A DNA stretch of 64,000 nt from Symsagittifera roscoffensis (GCF_963678635.1 NC_087063.1:11818368-11882367); one strand, 5' to 3'. Shown: positions 24,256 to 35,635, counted from the stretch's first letter. Notes: generated from the letters alone by a model not told the origin. Translations and numbers: made by a program.

Positions 24256-24472
24256 AAATTTCATATAGTGTTCTGTACGTATGGAATTGTATAACAAGAA
24301 TTTTCTCATATATGGAAATTGTATGATCAGAAGTTTTGATCAACCCGGTTGTGGGGAGGCTGTTAACTTGATCCAAAAATTTCAAGTCCCCGCAACTTTT
24401 AGTGGTAAAATCCACAATTCAAAATCAAATACAATTTCATCAAAACAAAAAATAGCAAAAGTCTTAACTTGT

Positions 24473-24995
24473 TGTTCCGACTTTCGAAACGAAAGTAACG
24501 TAATATTTGTAATCGAGGTGGGTTTTTTTTTCTTCAGACAAATTTCGACTCTTTGACCAGCCATTTTTGACGGCTTTTTTTATATCAGCTGAAAGCTATT
24601 GTTGTCCTGAGCTTAAATTTGAAAAGATGTTTTACCTGTGATCATTTTTTGTAAAGTTATGGGGGTTTAAAGATTGCCAATTTGGGACAATTAACGCGCG
24701 ACATAATTCGCGCTATTAACGCGTAAGCGGAGATTTAATCCGCCTTAAAAATCGTTCCAAATTGGTTCAAGGAAGCTTATATGCCATAATTGAATTATTA
24801 ATAGGAGCAATATCTATCACTTTGTACTTAATATGGCGTGTGGGGGGATGTTCTTTCCAAAAAAATCTCAAATTTTTTTTTAAAAAAATTTGATTTTTTA
24901 TTTTTACATATAATTTTTTCATGTTATTATTAAACTCCATAGACTTTAAAAGGCAGTCGGAACATTCAGGGCGTCGCCCTGATACGAGCAGTCTT
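24473..24995 (+). repeat. hairpin-ended dispersed repeat, full-length example
   Basis: It begins TGTTCCGACTTTCGAAACGA and ends AGGGCGTCGCCCTGATACGA plus GCAGTCTT. The palindrome TCAGGGCGTCGCCCTGA lies about 12 bases from the end. This is the clearest complete copy on the + strand. There is no open frame and no clear terminal inverted repeat. Confidence 0.8.
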
Positions 24996-25773
24996 TTTTG
25001 CGAAAACATTTCGACCGTTTGAAGAACAAAACCATGCTGAGGAAAAAACATATCATAATTAACTCTGAAATAGTTATCCAAGTGTAAAACAATTGAAAAA
25101 CAATCTAAGATCAGTATCACCCTGTTGCTTCCAAAGAGGTTGCCTTATTTGAATAAAAGACCTCGCTGAGGACGATGTAGTAAAAAATGGTAAAATGTAA
25201 GAAAGCGTTAATAACAAATACATTTGGCAGTGTTGCACCATATTTGGCTGAAATAATTAAGGCATAAAGAAAAGTGTCGGCGTAAGTCCGCAAAATTAGG
25301 CGGTGTGATTAGTCTTCAAAAAAGAGAAATAAAAATATGCTGAATCCCCGGGGCTTAAACTAATGAGAATAAACAATTTACTGCTCTGTTATGTGAACTT
25401 CTATTATATAATTTCGATAAATCTAAACATTAAATCTATTAATTTCAAACATTTGGAGGCAAAAATCTGTTAGATTTCAATTAAAAAACTCGGCTTGTTT
25501 TCACTGTGATTTCTGCTTAAATCCAGTAAGTATTGGACATTAATTCTTGAATTAATTTCATTGCAGGTTTGCACAGACTAAAAACCATTTAACTTTGATC
25601 TTCTTTTATGTCGGGGAACAAGGAGTAGAGACATATTGTCGTTCATATCAACAAGCTAGAATTCATCGTCTGATGTGATACTGAAAAATATACTGTTTTT
25701 TAGTTGACTGCATTTATTTAGGTGAATTTAGTTAACTGATTGAAACGGGACAAAGTAATTGATCCACGCAGTA

Positions 25774-26000
25774 GCGGATTTAGGGGGCGCTTTTGCCCAC
25801 ACAAAGGGTTTTTTGGCCTGTTTTTTTTTTCAAAATTTTGCCTGTAGCGCAGTGGCGCAGAAAATAATGTCGAAATAGGAGGATTTGCAAAAAATTTTTT
25901 GACAATTTTGTCGATACTTTTTTAGGGTCGACCCAATTGATTTTCCGAGCTCCCCTCAAAATTAATATATATTGGCGCCTTTAATTATATATATATAAAA
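25774..26000. mobile_element. hAT-like MITE fragment
   Basis: It starts with the terminal repeat CAGTAGCGGATTTAGGGGG and contains GTCGACCCAATTGATTTTC and CGAGCTCCCCTCAAA. It then breaks into AT repeats and an unrelated inverted repeat (26018-26096, arms AAAGGCTAGCTGATCTTAAA). Confidence 0.55.
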
Positions 26001-26262
26001 TTAATATATATAAATAAAAGGCTAGCTGATCTTAAACTTTTTCTAAATGCGCCATCTTTAGAAAAATTTTAAGATCAGCTAGCCTTTAATTGAGCTTTTG
26101 AAATAGTACGAAAAGGGAAGAAGACTTTGGATTGTCAGTCATTCGGCTCCCTGAGGGGGTCGTTCATATTTGCTCCAACAGATTAATACGATAAAATATA
26201 TTAATTTTACCAAAAATTGTTTTTTTTTGTGAAATATGAAATGACGATTTTTTTAAACAGAA

Positions 26263-26640
26263 CAAGACTGCTCGTATATCAGGGCAAAGCCCTGAATGTT
26301 CCGACTGCCCCTCAATCCATATCGAATAATTTTTGGGAAAAGAAAATATTGAAAAACTATAAATTTTGAACACAATCAAAGATCAAGTGTGAAAGTTTGA
26401 GTCATACAAAATTAATACGACCAATTCGAGTTGCTAGCCTAATTTAATTTAGAACGAATTTGTAGTGCGGGATAATCCGCCGCGCATAAATAATTCGTGT
26501 TACGCTTTCAGCATTAAGAATCCAAGACTGCTCGTATATCACGGCAAACCCATGTATGTTCCGACTGCCCCTTAATTGATATCGAATAATTTTGGGAGAA
26601 GAAAAAATGAAACACTATAAAAACTATAAAATACAGAGAA
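26263..26640 (-). repeat. two partial hairpin-ended repeats in tandem
   Basis: Both start with the hairpin end: CAAGACTGCTCGTATATCAG at 26263 and again at 26523. Each is followed by GTTCCGACTGCCCC and CATATCGAATAATTTT. They share a subfamily variant with copies at 54563 and 63468. Confidence 0.65.
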
Positions 26641-26859
26641 ACGAACAAATAATTCGCGTTATGCTTTCAGAATTATGGATAAAGTCTACAAAACGAGCAA
26701 AAAATAGTCCAGAGCATGGCTAAATTGGCAATTTTTAAACTCGCAAAGCTTTGCTAAGAATGATCAGAGGTACAATACGAGGCCAAACTGTGCACTGGAT
26801 AGGTGTCTGTATTGTTCTGTATGTTCCTGGATTTCAGAGACTAATTTGTAAACATGTTC

Positions 26860-27390
26860 CATAATACACGTGGATCCCACCTACAACATTTCTGTGGATT
26901 CCGCGTACAAATACCTGTAACGTAAATTTTGTCGGCACATTTGTTTTGTCGCGGATTTCGCAACAGGAGAATTTAGCTAGTAGTTCTGGATTCCGTAATT
27001 GTAAGCGGATTCCGCAAATGTAAGTAGATTCCGCAAATGTAAGTGGATTCCGCAAATTTATGCTTATTCCGCTTACAATTTGCGGATTCCACTTACAGTT
27101 GCGGATTCCAGGACAGCTTAAATTTACTAAACACATATAGTATTATTTGTTTGTGGATTCCACAAACTGTTCCAGATTCCGCAAACTTTGTTGCGGATTC
27201 CACAAACTTTGTTGCGGATTCCGCAAAATTGCCTGTTTTTGGAGCGATTTTAAGCATTGCCTTGTTTTAGCTATTTGCTTGTGGAATCCAAAACAGCAAA
27301 AAAGATCAAAGAAAAGTAACCATGTTGTGGATTCCGCGACAAATCTGTTTTTGGCCTGTTTCGGAATCCGCTTACAATGCACAAAATGCA
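26860..27390. repeat. degenerate short tandem repeat rich in GGATTCC
   Basis: There are over 15 spaced variants of GCGGATTCCGCAAACTTTG and TTGTGGATTCCACAAAC, many internally palindromic, at ~18-25 bp spacing. Similar units recur at 31190-31325. I see no coding explanation. Confidence 0.65.
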
Positions 27391-27795
27391 CAGTTTGGCC
27401 TCGCAATGTAAGATATTTTTTTAATTTTGATTTCAAGGAGTCAATATCTTAATGGGTGCATAAAAATTTTTGGTTAAAAAATATGATTTCAATCGCCAAA
27501 AATTGGCCAAATAAAAAATTACACCAAGCATAAATAATCCGTTTTCCTCACTAATTGGAACAAAAATTTTGAAAATGCGCATAAGTTTGGTCAGAGCAGG
27601 GGTAAATTGGTAATTTCAAACTCCTAGAACTTTACGAAAAAAATTTGGACGTAAAAAAAATCTTTAATGGAGTACATTTTTTCTTCTTCAAAAACTGCTA
27701 TTTCCATCGCCGAAAAATGACTGAATAAAAAACCACATCAAGCATAAATATTCCGTTTTGTTTGAAAATCTGAACTATAATGCTAATAAGATAGG

Positions 27796-28230
27796 CAGGG
27801 GCGGATCTAGGATTTTCTCGAGGGGGGGGGGCGGATTTTCAAAAACTTTTCCAAAATTTTGACGACCTTTTTTTTTTTTTTTAGGTCGACTAAATTGATT
27901 TTTCGAGCTCTCCCAAAGCACTGTTTTGGCCCTACTTTGGCTAAATTTTCAGCGCCGCAGGCAAATTTTTGAAAAAACAGTCAAAAAAGCCGTTTTTGGG
28001 CAATTTTTGAAAAATTTTGACAAAAAAATCGCGTTTTTTTGGCGCGCGCTCCCCCTCAAAGTTAGTATATATTGGCGCCAAAGGCGCCTTTAGAAAAATT
28101 TTAGGGTCGGTCGGCCAAAAATGGATTTCTGAAAAAGTATCAAAGAGGGGACCCTTTGGGTCGGCAGGGGGTCGAATCCCTGAGGGGGGGGCGTCCGCCC
28201 CCCCGCCCCCCCCCCCTAAATCCGCCCCTG
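27796..28230. mobile_element. hAT-like MITE with perfect 8-bp target duplication
   Basis: The terminal inverted repeats are CAGGGGCGGATCTAGG and CCTAAATCCGCCCCTG (15 of 16 match). The flanking AAGATAGG is identical on both sides (27788-27795 and 28231-28238), as expected for hAT transposition. The 435-bp body has no transposase. It is the reference copy for the fragments near 20329, 23965, 25774, 55367 and 55966. Confidence 0.88.
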
Positions 28231-28332
28231 AAGATAGGGTTTTATTGACCAAAATCAAATTAAAAAATTAGCAACGAAACTCACAATTTCAAAGAAATTT
28301 TTCAGGATTCAGGAATAAAGCTTTGCCGACAG

Positions 28333-28551
28333 TTGGGATCTCATATTATTCCTCTTGGAATCAAAATGGGGAAGAAGTCAACCGAGACAGAACCTATCGA
28401 ATCCGAGGAGGAAAAGCGACAACGAGAAGGCACCGAACGAAAATACACTTTTCCCAGAAAGATAAATGTTGATGCGACAAATAGTAACAGGCGACGATTA
28501 GCACAATTTTTTCGCCTGAAACGCGTTGTCGCCCAGCCAAAAACAGTATAA
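28333..28551 (+). CDS. possible small ORF or exon, unknown
   Basis: This is a 72-codon frame with balanced base composition, unlike the AT-rich surroundings, just after an acceptor-like AATTTTTCAG (near 28305). From the internal ATG it reads MGKKSTETEPIESEEEKRQR and then a basic segment. I do not recognise it. It could be a small basic protein, an orphan exon or chance. Confidence 0.22.
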   Translation: MGSHIIPLGIKMGKKSTETEPIESEEEKRQREGTERKYTFPRKINVDATNSNRRRLAQFFRLKRVVAQPKTV

Positions 28552-28559
28552 GGTAGTGC

Positions 28560-29800
28560 TGTTGAAATGGCTGGTGCATCAGTTTTTGCCAAATGTTTCA
28601 GTCATTTAACAAAAAAGATTTGATGTGTATGTTTGAAGAGGCGGTGTATCGTCTAGCCCAAAACTTGACTTTCTTACAAAATTCAAAAAAGGTATCGACC
28701 AGTATAAAAATCAGCTAGTAAAAATCGCTTAGCTCAATTAGTAAGAAATTAAAACATTAACTTTTCAATAATTTTGAGGTTCCAGATGTTGAAAAATTCA
28801 ATCCGATTACATGAATTTTTTTCTTACTATTTTATTCAAATATTGTGATGTAATAATGCATTTTAATCTATCAATTTTGTCATTTATCGGGATGCTTTTG
28901 ATTTCTGAAAATCCAAAAAAACAGTAAAAGAGATCTTTGAGAACGTTATACTCAAAAAAAAGTGCAAATTATACAGGAGCCATCGAAAAAACGTTAAATT
29001 TATATGCATTTTAGAGAGAACATCGCGGGCTAAAAAGGGCGAGAATGAACTGTGGAGCCAAGTTTTAAATTTTTCCCCGACTTTCACAGCCTCAGGGAAA
29101 GCTCGCAGGGGGTCAAATTTGCGATTATAATAAAACCCTTTCAGTCATAACTTCACTTGTTTAAAATTTTTGCCATAAAAGTGATAATGGTTTAAAAATT
29201 GAAAAATTTGTTTGAGAACTGTTACCTAATTGCTTATAAGCTGTAATTGAACTTGTTCTGTAATAATGAAAAAAACTTTAAACAAAGTTTTCTTTTTTTG
29301 CAATTTTTTGAAAATCTTTTGAATAAATTTACAAAATTTTGGGTTTTCAAGGTTCTTTGAAGGTTCTCTAGTAAAAACTCGATATCTTTAAAGGTGCTTT
29401 GGCAAGAACTGCCATGATAGCCACTTTATTTTAAAAAACTTTAAGCAGAATTTTTGCTACATCTTTTGAAGACACCAAAAATTTATAACCAAGGGGAGTT
29501 ATTTGATAGAAATTATGGAAAGAGTACTTGTTTTTTGAGGGTAGTTTTAGCCGGCTAATACGTTTGCTCTTAAATTATTATACAAGGAGTGTTAATTGCG
29601 GATTTATTAGTTTCAAATTCTCAATCAATCCAGATGGGATTCAGTAATTCACAGTCTCAACGTGGCTCAAAGTCGCAATCAACGCCTAAAAATTGCCCCA
29701 AACAAGTTCTGAACATAGTCCCAAACAAAGTCTAAAATAATTCATAAGACGCTGGCTATAAAATCCAATTAAGCCTGATGATAGTCCGAAACAAAATCTA
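28560..29800. other. intergenic DNA, no gene seen
   Basis: This is AT-rich DNA. From about 29640 there is a degenerate short repeat around GAACATAGTCCCAAACAAAG that recurs at 30930-31010 on the far side of two hairpin-ended repeats. That suggests those repeats inserted into an older array. Confidence 0.45.
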
Positions 29801-29893
29801 GCTAGACTGCTCGTATCTGGGCGAAGCCTTGAACATTCCTACTGCCTTTTAAGGTCTATAGAGCACTAATAACATGAAAAAATTAAAAGTAAC

Positions 29894-30413
29894 AATACTG
29901 CTCGTATCAGGGCGAAGCCCTGAAAGTTCCTACTGCCTTTTGAGGTCTATGGAACATTAGTAACATGAAAAATTTCAATGTAATAAAAAAAATACAAAAT
30001 TTTTTTTGAAAAATTTAAGATTTTATGTAAAAACATCCCCCCACACGTCATATTAAGTACAAAGTGATAGATTTTGCGCCTATTAACAAATCAATTATGA
30101 CATATAAGCTTCCTTGAACCAATTTGGAACGATTTCTAAGACAGATTAAATCTCGCTTACGTGTTAATAGCGCCAAATTTATCAAATTTCCAAATTGGCC
30201 AAAACGGCAATCTTTAAAACCCCATAACTTTACGAAAAATAATCACAGGTAAAATAACCTTTTCAAATTCAAGCTCAAGACAACAATAGCTTTCGAATGA
30301 TATTTTAAAATTCCGTCAAAAACGGCTAGTTAAAAAGTCGAAATTTGTCTAAAGAAAAAAAAACCCACCCCGAGCACAAATATTCCGTTACTTTCGTATC
30401 GAAAGTCGGAACA
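29894..30413 (-). repeat. hairpin-ended dispersed repeat, full length
   Basis: It starts ATACTGCTCGTATCAGGGCG and ends CGAAAGTCGGAACAAT in + coordinates. A separate ~70-bp hairpin-end fragment precedes it (29811-29885, CTGCTCGTATCTGGGCGAAG). Confidence 0.78.
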
Positions 30414-30838
30414 ATAAGAAAAAATTATTCATTTTACAAATTTGAGATTTTTTGTGAAAACCTCAATATACACGGCATATTAAGTACAAAGTGATAGATT
30501 TTGCTCCTACTAACAAATCAATTATGAAATATAAGCTTCCTTGGGCCAATTTGGAATGATTTCTAAGACGAGTTAAATCTCCGCTTACGCGTTAATAGCG
30601 CGATATATATTGCGCGTTACTGGTCCCAAATTGGCCAAAATGGCAATCTTTCAACTCCCATAACTTAACAAAAAATGATCACAGGTGAATTTTTTTTCAA
30701 TTTTAAGCTCAAGACAACAACAACTTTCGAATGATATTTTAAAAATTGCGTCAAAAATGGCTAACTAAAAAGTCGAATTTTGTCTGAAGAAAAAAACCCA
30801 CCCCGAGCACAAATATTTCGTTACTTTCGTTACGAAAA
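30414..30838 (-). repeat. hairpin-ended dispersed repeat, partial, tandem with the previous copy
   Basis: It begins inside the element (GCATATTAAGTACAAAGTGA) directly after the end of the preceding copy and finishes at CGTTACTTTCGTTACGAAAA. The head-to-tail arrangement resembles tandem insertions described for Helitron-like elements. Confidence 0.68.
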
Positions 30839-31019
30839 TAACCTACAGTCCAAAACCAAGTCCAAACATGGACATCAAAAAAAATTAAATGATTCCCCAT
30901 GGAATATAGTCCCACGCAATGAATGAAAATAGAAGCAAAAAAAAGTGTGCACATAGTCGCAAAAGTCTGAACATAGTCTCGAACAAAATCTGAACATAGT
31001 CCCAAAGAAAGAAACAATT

Positions 31020-33003
31020 TTTATATATTTTTTTGTACAAACGGTTTGTAGGAGATACACAAATTCAAATAATTGTTTTCTTTGAAATAATATGCCAGCT
31101 CAATACTTTTGAATGAGGATGACGTTAAACAACTTTTGTGTGCTTTCTTCGCAGTGCGACAAAATTACGAGGATAACAGTGTTTTGTGAATTGTAAGCGG
31201 ATTCCGCAACAAGGATGCTCTCTTTGTTCTTCTTTTAATCTTTCATTTTCTTCGATCATCGAGACGAAATTTTAACAACTTTTAAGACTTGTCTCTGGAT
31301 TCCAGAGAACTACATATAGTAAATTATCCGCCTATTCAGAGCAAAGTTTGGACTTGTAATGAATCTCAAGTTGTGAGAAAATCGTAGTTTTTAAGTCTTT
31401 AGGGTTATAAAATCTACGTAGCGTGCGATCTTTTTTTATAAGGATAACAAAAATTCCAAGCTAGACAACTAAAATGCGTTTTTTATCTCGTGTAACACGC
31501 GAAACAAACGGTTTGTCTTTTGAATTGGAAAAGTTACCCAGACAATCAAAAATTTCGCCATGTTGAAGCTCTAATGAACAAAGTTTGTAGCCGGCAAACT
31601 TATTTTTCGGACAAGATGATTGTATACTCCCAAAAACTAAAACTAACAACTTGCGGGCCATATTATGGAAACGATCGTTAGAATTGTTCAGAAATATCCG
31701 AGTGGATAAGAGAAGGATACTTTTTTTGAATATTTCATAAAAAACCTGGAAATAGATTAGGTAATTTAATCTAATAACCGGCAGAAATTAGACAAGACCT
31801 TGCCGAGAGTGAATCAAAATTTGTCAAAAACTGATTAAACAAATTCGCTTGTGCGAATCACTAAATTATACAAAAAATGATAAATTTTGGACACTTTTAA
31901 AGCTAAAATTTTGAAACAATTTAAACAGGAAAATGTATTTGGGCTTCGCAGGAAGCTTCTGTTTTAGTTTTATATTTTTTTTTGCGACAGTTTTATAACG
32001 TTATTGAGTTTTCCGACCAGTTTTTTTTCTACAGCTAGTTATACTTGGCTGAAGTTATTCACATATTACTAGTTTCGATTAAAAAATGCGAATTAGCACG
32101 TTTTAAATTTTTAATGCCTGTAATTCGTAAGTTCAACTAGTCTTTATGAGTGTATTTTTCGGGTGGTAGCTTTAAATGCGGCAGCAGAAGAAGCTCTAAA
32201 TTTGACTTATGGAATATCTCTCTACTACGAGACCTACGAGGAATCCAGTAACGAATATTCAGTGCATTCTAAGCTGAGCTGATGATATGTAATAAGTTGA
32301 GAAATCTTTGGACCAAGTTAGCATTACCTCTCCTAAACCGCTTCGGAGGTAGTGGGGGGCTTATAACACTTGATCTAAACGCTTAAGTCTAATAAAACAA
32401 AAATCATATAACTGATTTATTCATAGAGTTTTTTTTCAAATACAATTTTCCTCGACAAATCCCCCCTAGCCCACCTTTATCAAATCACATTTTAATTTAA
32501 GCTTCCTCTAAGTAAATTACGCGGCACTGGTTCAATTCCTGGGTTGCCCACCATAGAAGATAATGCGAAACACATCCATATACGGTTTGTATCGTCGAAA
32601 ATGTCTAATCAAACGTCGCGCTTAAATTTTTTCGAAAGCACTAAATATACTGTTTTTAATACTATTAGATTTTCCTTGCAAATCGCTGCCAACAACTACA
32701 AATGTTGTAGAAACAATTTGAAAAATCATTACCATACAAGCCATAGGTCGCATCAAACATGGCGCTATCTATAGAAACGATATTTTAACTCAAAAACTAA
32801 TTTTTTCAAAAAACAATTTAAAAATGTTCCTAGCTGGCTAGAGCATTATCGAATATGTTGTTTCCTTGCCATTGAAAACGCAAGCCATATTTCACCCCAT
32901 ATAGCATCAAGTAATACAATTGTATCTCCAAATGATACCATAGCATGATACCACAGGAGCCATGATGATTTGCAAGTATCTATGGGGACACGCCATTTCT
33001 TAG
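31020..33003. other. intergenic DNA left of the retroelement
   Basis: No firm gene is seen. A 66-codon - strand frame (31461-31661) starting MARKLLVLVFGSIQSSCPKN has fairly even composition but no family match I recognise. Near 32530, TGGTTCAATTCCTGGGTTGC looks like a tRNA T-arm and may be a SINE remnant. The element inserted at 33004-33007 (CAAC). Confidence 0.35.
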
Positions 33004-33007
33004 CAAC

Positions 33008-33417
33008 TGGAACCTGATCTAAACTACATTTTATGATTGGATAAATTAGATATTTTACCAATGTAAAGTATTTAATATTAACCAATCATGATCCATCTAA
33101 CTAACAATCCACTTATTTGTAAGTGCTGAAATTACTTGTAATTTCAGCACCAGAGAGATTTGAATTTAACTTAGAAATTAGTTGAACTCTCCCGAGTACT
33201 TCAGCAGCCGCAATAAACCAGTATACCCTAGATCTATTGAGCCTAGCAGAGACTAGTTAAACAACCTGAGACTAGACAGTATAAGAGTAAGATTAGGATC
33301 GGTATTAGACTAAGAAGTTGCACGAACCTATCCGGCCGAAAATAAGATAGCGTGACGAGCAGACGGTGTACCCTATCCGAAATTACTCTATGAGTTATAC
33401 CCATCGGTCCTAACTCA
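33008..33417 (+). repeat. 5' LTR, 410 bp
   Basis: It starts TGGAACCTGATCTAAACTAC and ends CATCGGTCCTAACTCA, and matches 51258-51667. It contains an AATAAA (33212-33217), a TATAAG near 33273 and a perfect 12-bp hairpin (33123-33150, GTGCTGAAATTA / TAATTTCAGCAC). U3/R/U5 limits cannot be fixed from sequence alone. Confidence 0.95.
33123..33150 (+). promoter_or_regulatory. perfect 12-bp stem, 4-nt loop hairpin in the LTR
   Basis: GTGCTGAAATTA, loop CTTG, TAATTTCAGCAC. It is present in both LTRs (second copy 51373-51400) and lies 62 bases before the AATAAA. It could be a structural element of the transcript end or a palindromic protein-binding site. Confidence 0.6.
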
Positions 33418-34665
33418 TCTGGTGCGACCATAAGTCTCGAACAAGACCTTAATAGCTTAGAATTAACCAATAATAGATTAGAATTTAGACAAAACATTTA
33501 CAAAATGTTATACGACAATAATTTAATCGAAATGTCTCTACGACTCAATAGATCAGAGCCAATATTCCGAACGATAACAGAACTACCCGGAATTGGAAGA
33601 AGACCTCGAACCAGAGACGACATACGACAAAGCAGAAACTTACCATATAGTTATATGATAGTTCGGCAAAAGCCAGAACAAACTTTTGTATTTAGAATAC
33701 TAATAGCAATGAATTTAGATTTTCATTTGCAAACATAAAATTTTGAAGTCAATCTTCAAAATCATTTCAGGCGCTAAACAAAATTATTAATATACAATAA
33801 CGATTGATAAAAAGATCTCAGATCGTTTTCCTAAATTCTGCAGTAATATACAAAACATGTTTGAAAAATATTTATTGAAAAATCAAAATAAAAATTAGTA
33901 GCATGACAATAAACGGTTAGTAATTATAAATCATCCTGTTGTTCCAGCTTCATCGCCTAAACATAACAGCATTCATAAGCTCACTAATATCATAAAAATA
34001 CTAAATCTATTCTTTACACAAATTTAAAACATTTTAAACTTAAATTCACTTAATTTTAAAATCAGATCATCAAGGCTTATCCTTGGATCTTAAATCATTT
34101 TCTATTTAATTAAATTTAAAACTTGATCATCAAGGCCTATCCTTGGATCAAAAAGAACAACTTTGTTCTCCTCCACCCACTTAACTAGTGTCTAACGACC
34201 TCAAACGTCGATTCACTATCCAACCCTTTCTAAAAACCCAGGACTAATAGAAATTTTTGAACAAAACTAATCATTCAAATTAGGATAAACAGTAAAGAAC
34301 TTCGGTTATTCATCCTTCACTTGATCCCCCCTCTTACCAGACCCAGGATAAATCTTAAACTTAGTAAGTTTAAAAAAGTATCTAACGAACTACTCGCGTT
34401 CTAATTATACCTGAACCTTGTGGATCGATTTACTATTCTCCAACCCTGAACACAATCACTACCCTTAAGTAAGATTAAGTAAGTTAACACCTTAGCTTAT
34501 ACTATCCACGAGAAAGTATAAAATCATTCTTCGGAATCGATATACTTTTCCTCCCAACCCTGAACAAATAGACCCAGGTTAGGCTAACAAAAAAATCGTA
34601 AGGACTAACAGTTTAAGCAAATAGAAATCATTTAACAACCTTTTGCATCCGTCATCCTAAACCTT
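33418..34665 (+). other. long 5' leader of the retroelement
   Basis: It is 1.25 kb. It has a 77-codon frame (33505-33738) beginning MLYDNNLIEMSLRLNRSEPI of unknown significance. It also has a direct repeat: GATCATCAAGGCTTATCCTT (34066) and GATCATCAAGGCCTATCCTT (34125), each followed by GGATC, and repeated CCAACCCTGAACA motifs. Long structured leaders commonly hold packaging signals; this is inference. Confidence 0.5.
33420..33437 (+). promoter_or_regulatory. primer binding site
   Basis: It begins TGGTGCGACC two bases after the LTR, the standard place, with TGG pairing to the tRNA CCA end. Further complementarity to a T-loop-like TTCGAGAC follows at nearly the right distance (one base short), so a real tRNA primer is likely. 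I cannot assign the tRNA. Confidence 0.65.
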
Positions 34666-35133
34666 ATGTCATTTAAAAACCTAGGAAATAAACAAACAAT
34701 CGTTTTACACAATTGTGAAATATATAATAAAAAATACGACCTTGTAATCACACCTCATACACAAACAGTTGGATACATTAGAACAAAACGACAAACATTA
34801 AAGAGAAAAATAATAACTAAACAAAGACAAATAACACGAAAAAGATTTTCAAAAAATCGAAACGCATTTTCAGAATCAGAAACCAACAGTTTAGACGAAC
34901 TTTATAAACTAAAAGATTCAATAGATAAAAATTGCCCAATTCACGATCAATTATATTTCTCTGACTCAGAAACAACTTCAAATTCATCAAAAAGAGGAAA
35001 AAGAAGAATAAAAAAGCAGTATAAACACAAACCAGTACATTTATACAATTGGAATCAACCAATTAGACACATTGATAATTACATATTAACAGTCATCGAA
35101 CGAAAAAATGAGCTCAACGCACACCCCAGGTGA
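34666..35133 (+). CDS. retroelement ORF1, basic protein, unknown
   Basis: It is 155 residues, strongly basic, with a Lys/Arg run at about residues 37-62 (RTKRQTLKRKIITKQRQITR) and a second (KRGKRRIKKQYKHK) near residue 110. No known domain is recognised. Its 3' end overlaps ORF2 by 26 bases in the +1 frame. The position before gag suggests an accessory or matrix-like nucleic-acid-binding protein, which is inference. The + strand is T-poor here, so long frames arise more easily than usual. The ATG is preceded by CTT and follows 1.25 kb of leader. Confidence 0.55.
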   Translation: MSFKNLGNKQTIVLHNCEIYNKKYDLVITPHTQTVGYIRTKRQTLKRKIITKQRQITRKRFSKNRNAFSESETNSLDELYKLKDSIDKNCPIHDQLYFSDSETTSNSSKRGKRRIKKQYKHKPVHLYNWNQPIRHIDNYILTVIERKNELNAHPR

Positions 35134-35635
35134 AGAAAGTCCAGATGATGATGATATTTTCCCCTTTATCGTAGATGCAACCACTGATAGAGGACAGCAT
35201 ATATTCTGCAAAAATTTACTCTTAAATTTGTTTGAACCCGGAATCAGTCCATGTAAAACAGAGTTCCCAGATGTAAAAATCAAAAGACAAATTATCGATC
35301 ACTATCTAAAAGATATATGTAACCTAACACAACAATACGGAATCTACTCCATAGAATTCAGCTCACCAAACCAGAATCACAGTAAATATATAATTCAAAC
35401 AGACGACCTTGATTTAGAATTCTCAAAAGTATTCTCAGAATATATAAAAAGCATCCAATATCATAACTCACAAAGAGCAAACTCCATATTCACCAATGAA
35501 GTTTTTGCGATAATATATAGTTGTATCTCGATATTAGAAAACGAAATCCAGATACCAAATGTCTCACCGACAGAAACATCTAAACATATAAGAGTACGAC
35601 ATGAAATCACACAAAGAAAATTTCACGAAAGATGA
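35108..35635 (+). CDS. retroelement ORF2, acidic protein, unknown
   Basis: It is 175 residues. The N terminus is acidic (EESPDDDDIFPF). The rest looks like a folded, mostly helical domain with two Cys near residues 34 and 49. It starts at an ATG inside the end of ORF1 (AAAAAATGAGC) and ends 35 bases inside the next ORF. Frame order runs 1, 2, 0, each a +1 step, so either reinitiation or +1 frameshifting could join them. It may be the N-terminal (matrix-like) part of a gag polyprotein made as separate frames. I recognise no homologue. Confidence 0.55.
   Translation: MSSTHTPGEESPDDDDIFPFIVDATTDRGQHIFCKNLLLNLFEPGISPCKTEFPDVKIKRQIIDHYLKDICNLTQQYGIYSIEFSSPNQNHSKYIIQTDDLDLEFSKVFSEYIKSIQYHNSQRANSIFTNEVFAIIYSCISILENEIQIPNVSPTETSKHIRVRHEITQRKFHER

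Noticed and set aside
32520-32560. A tRNA gene suggested by TGGTTCAATTCCTGGGTTGC
   Set aside because: Only a T-arm-like end is present; no D-arm or anticodon arm precedes it.
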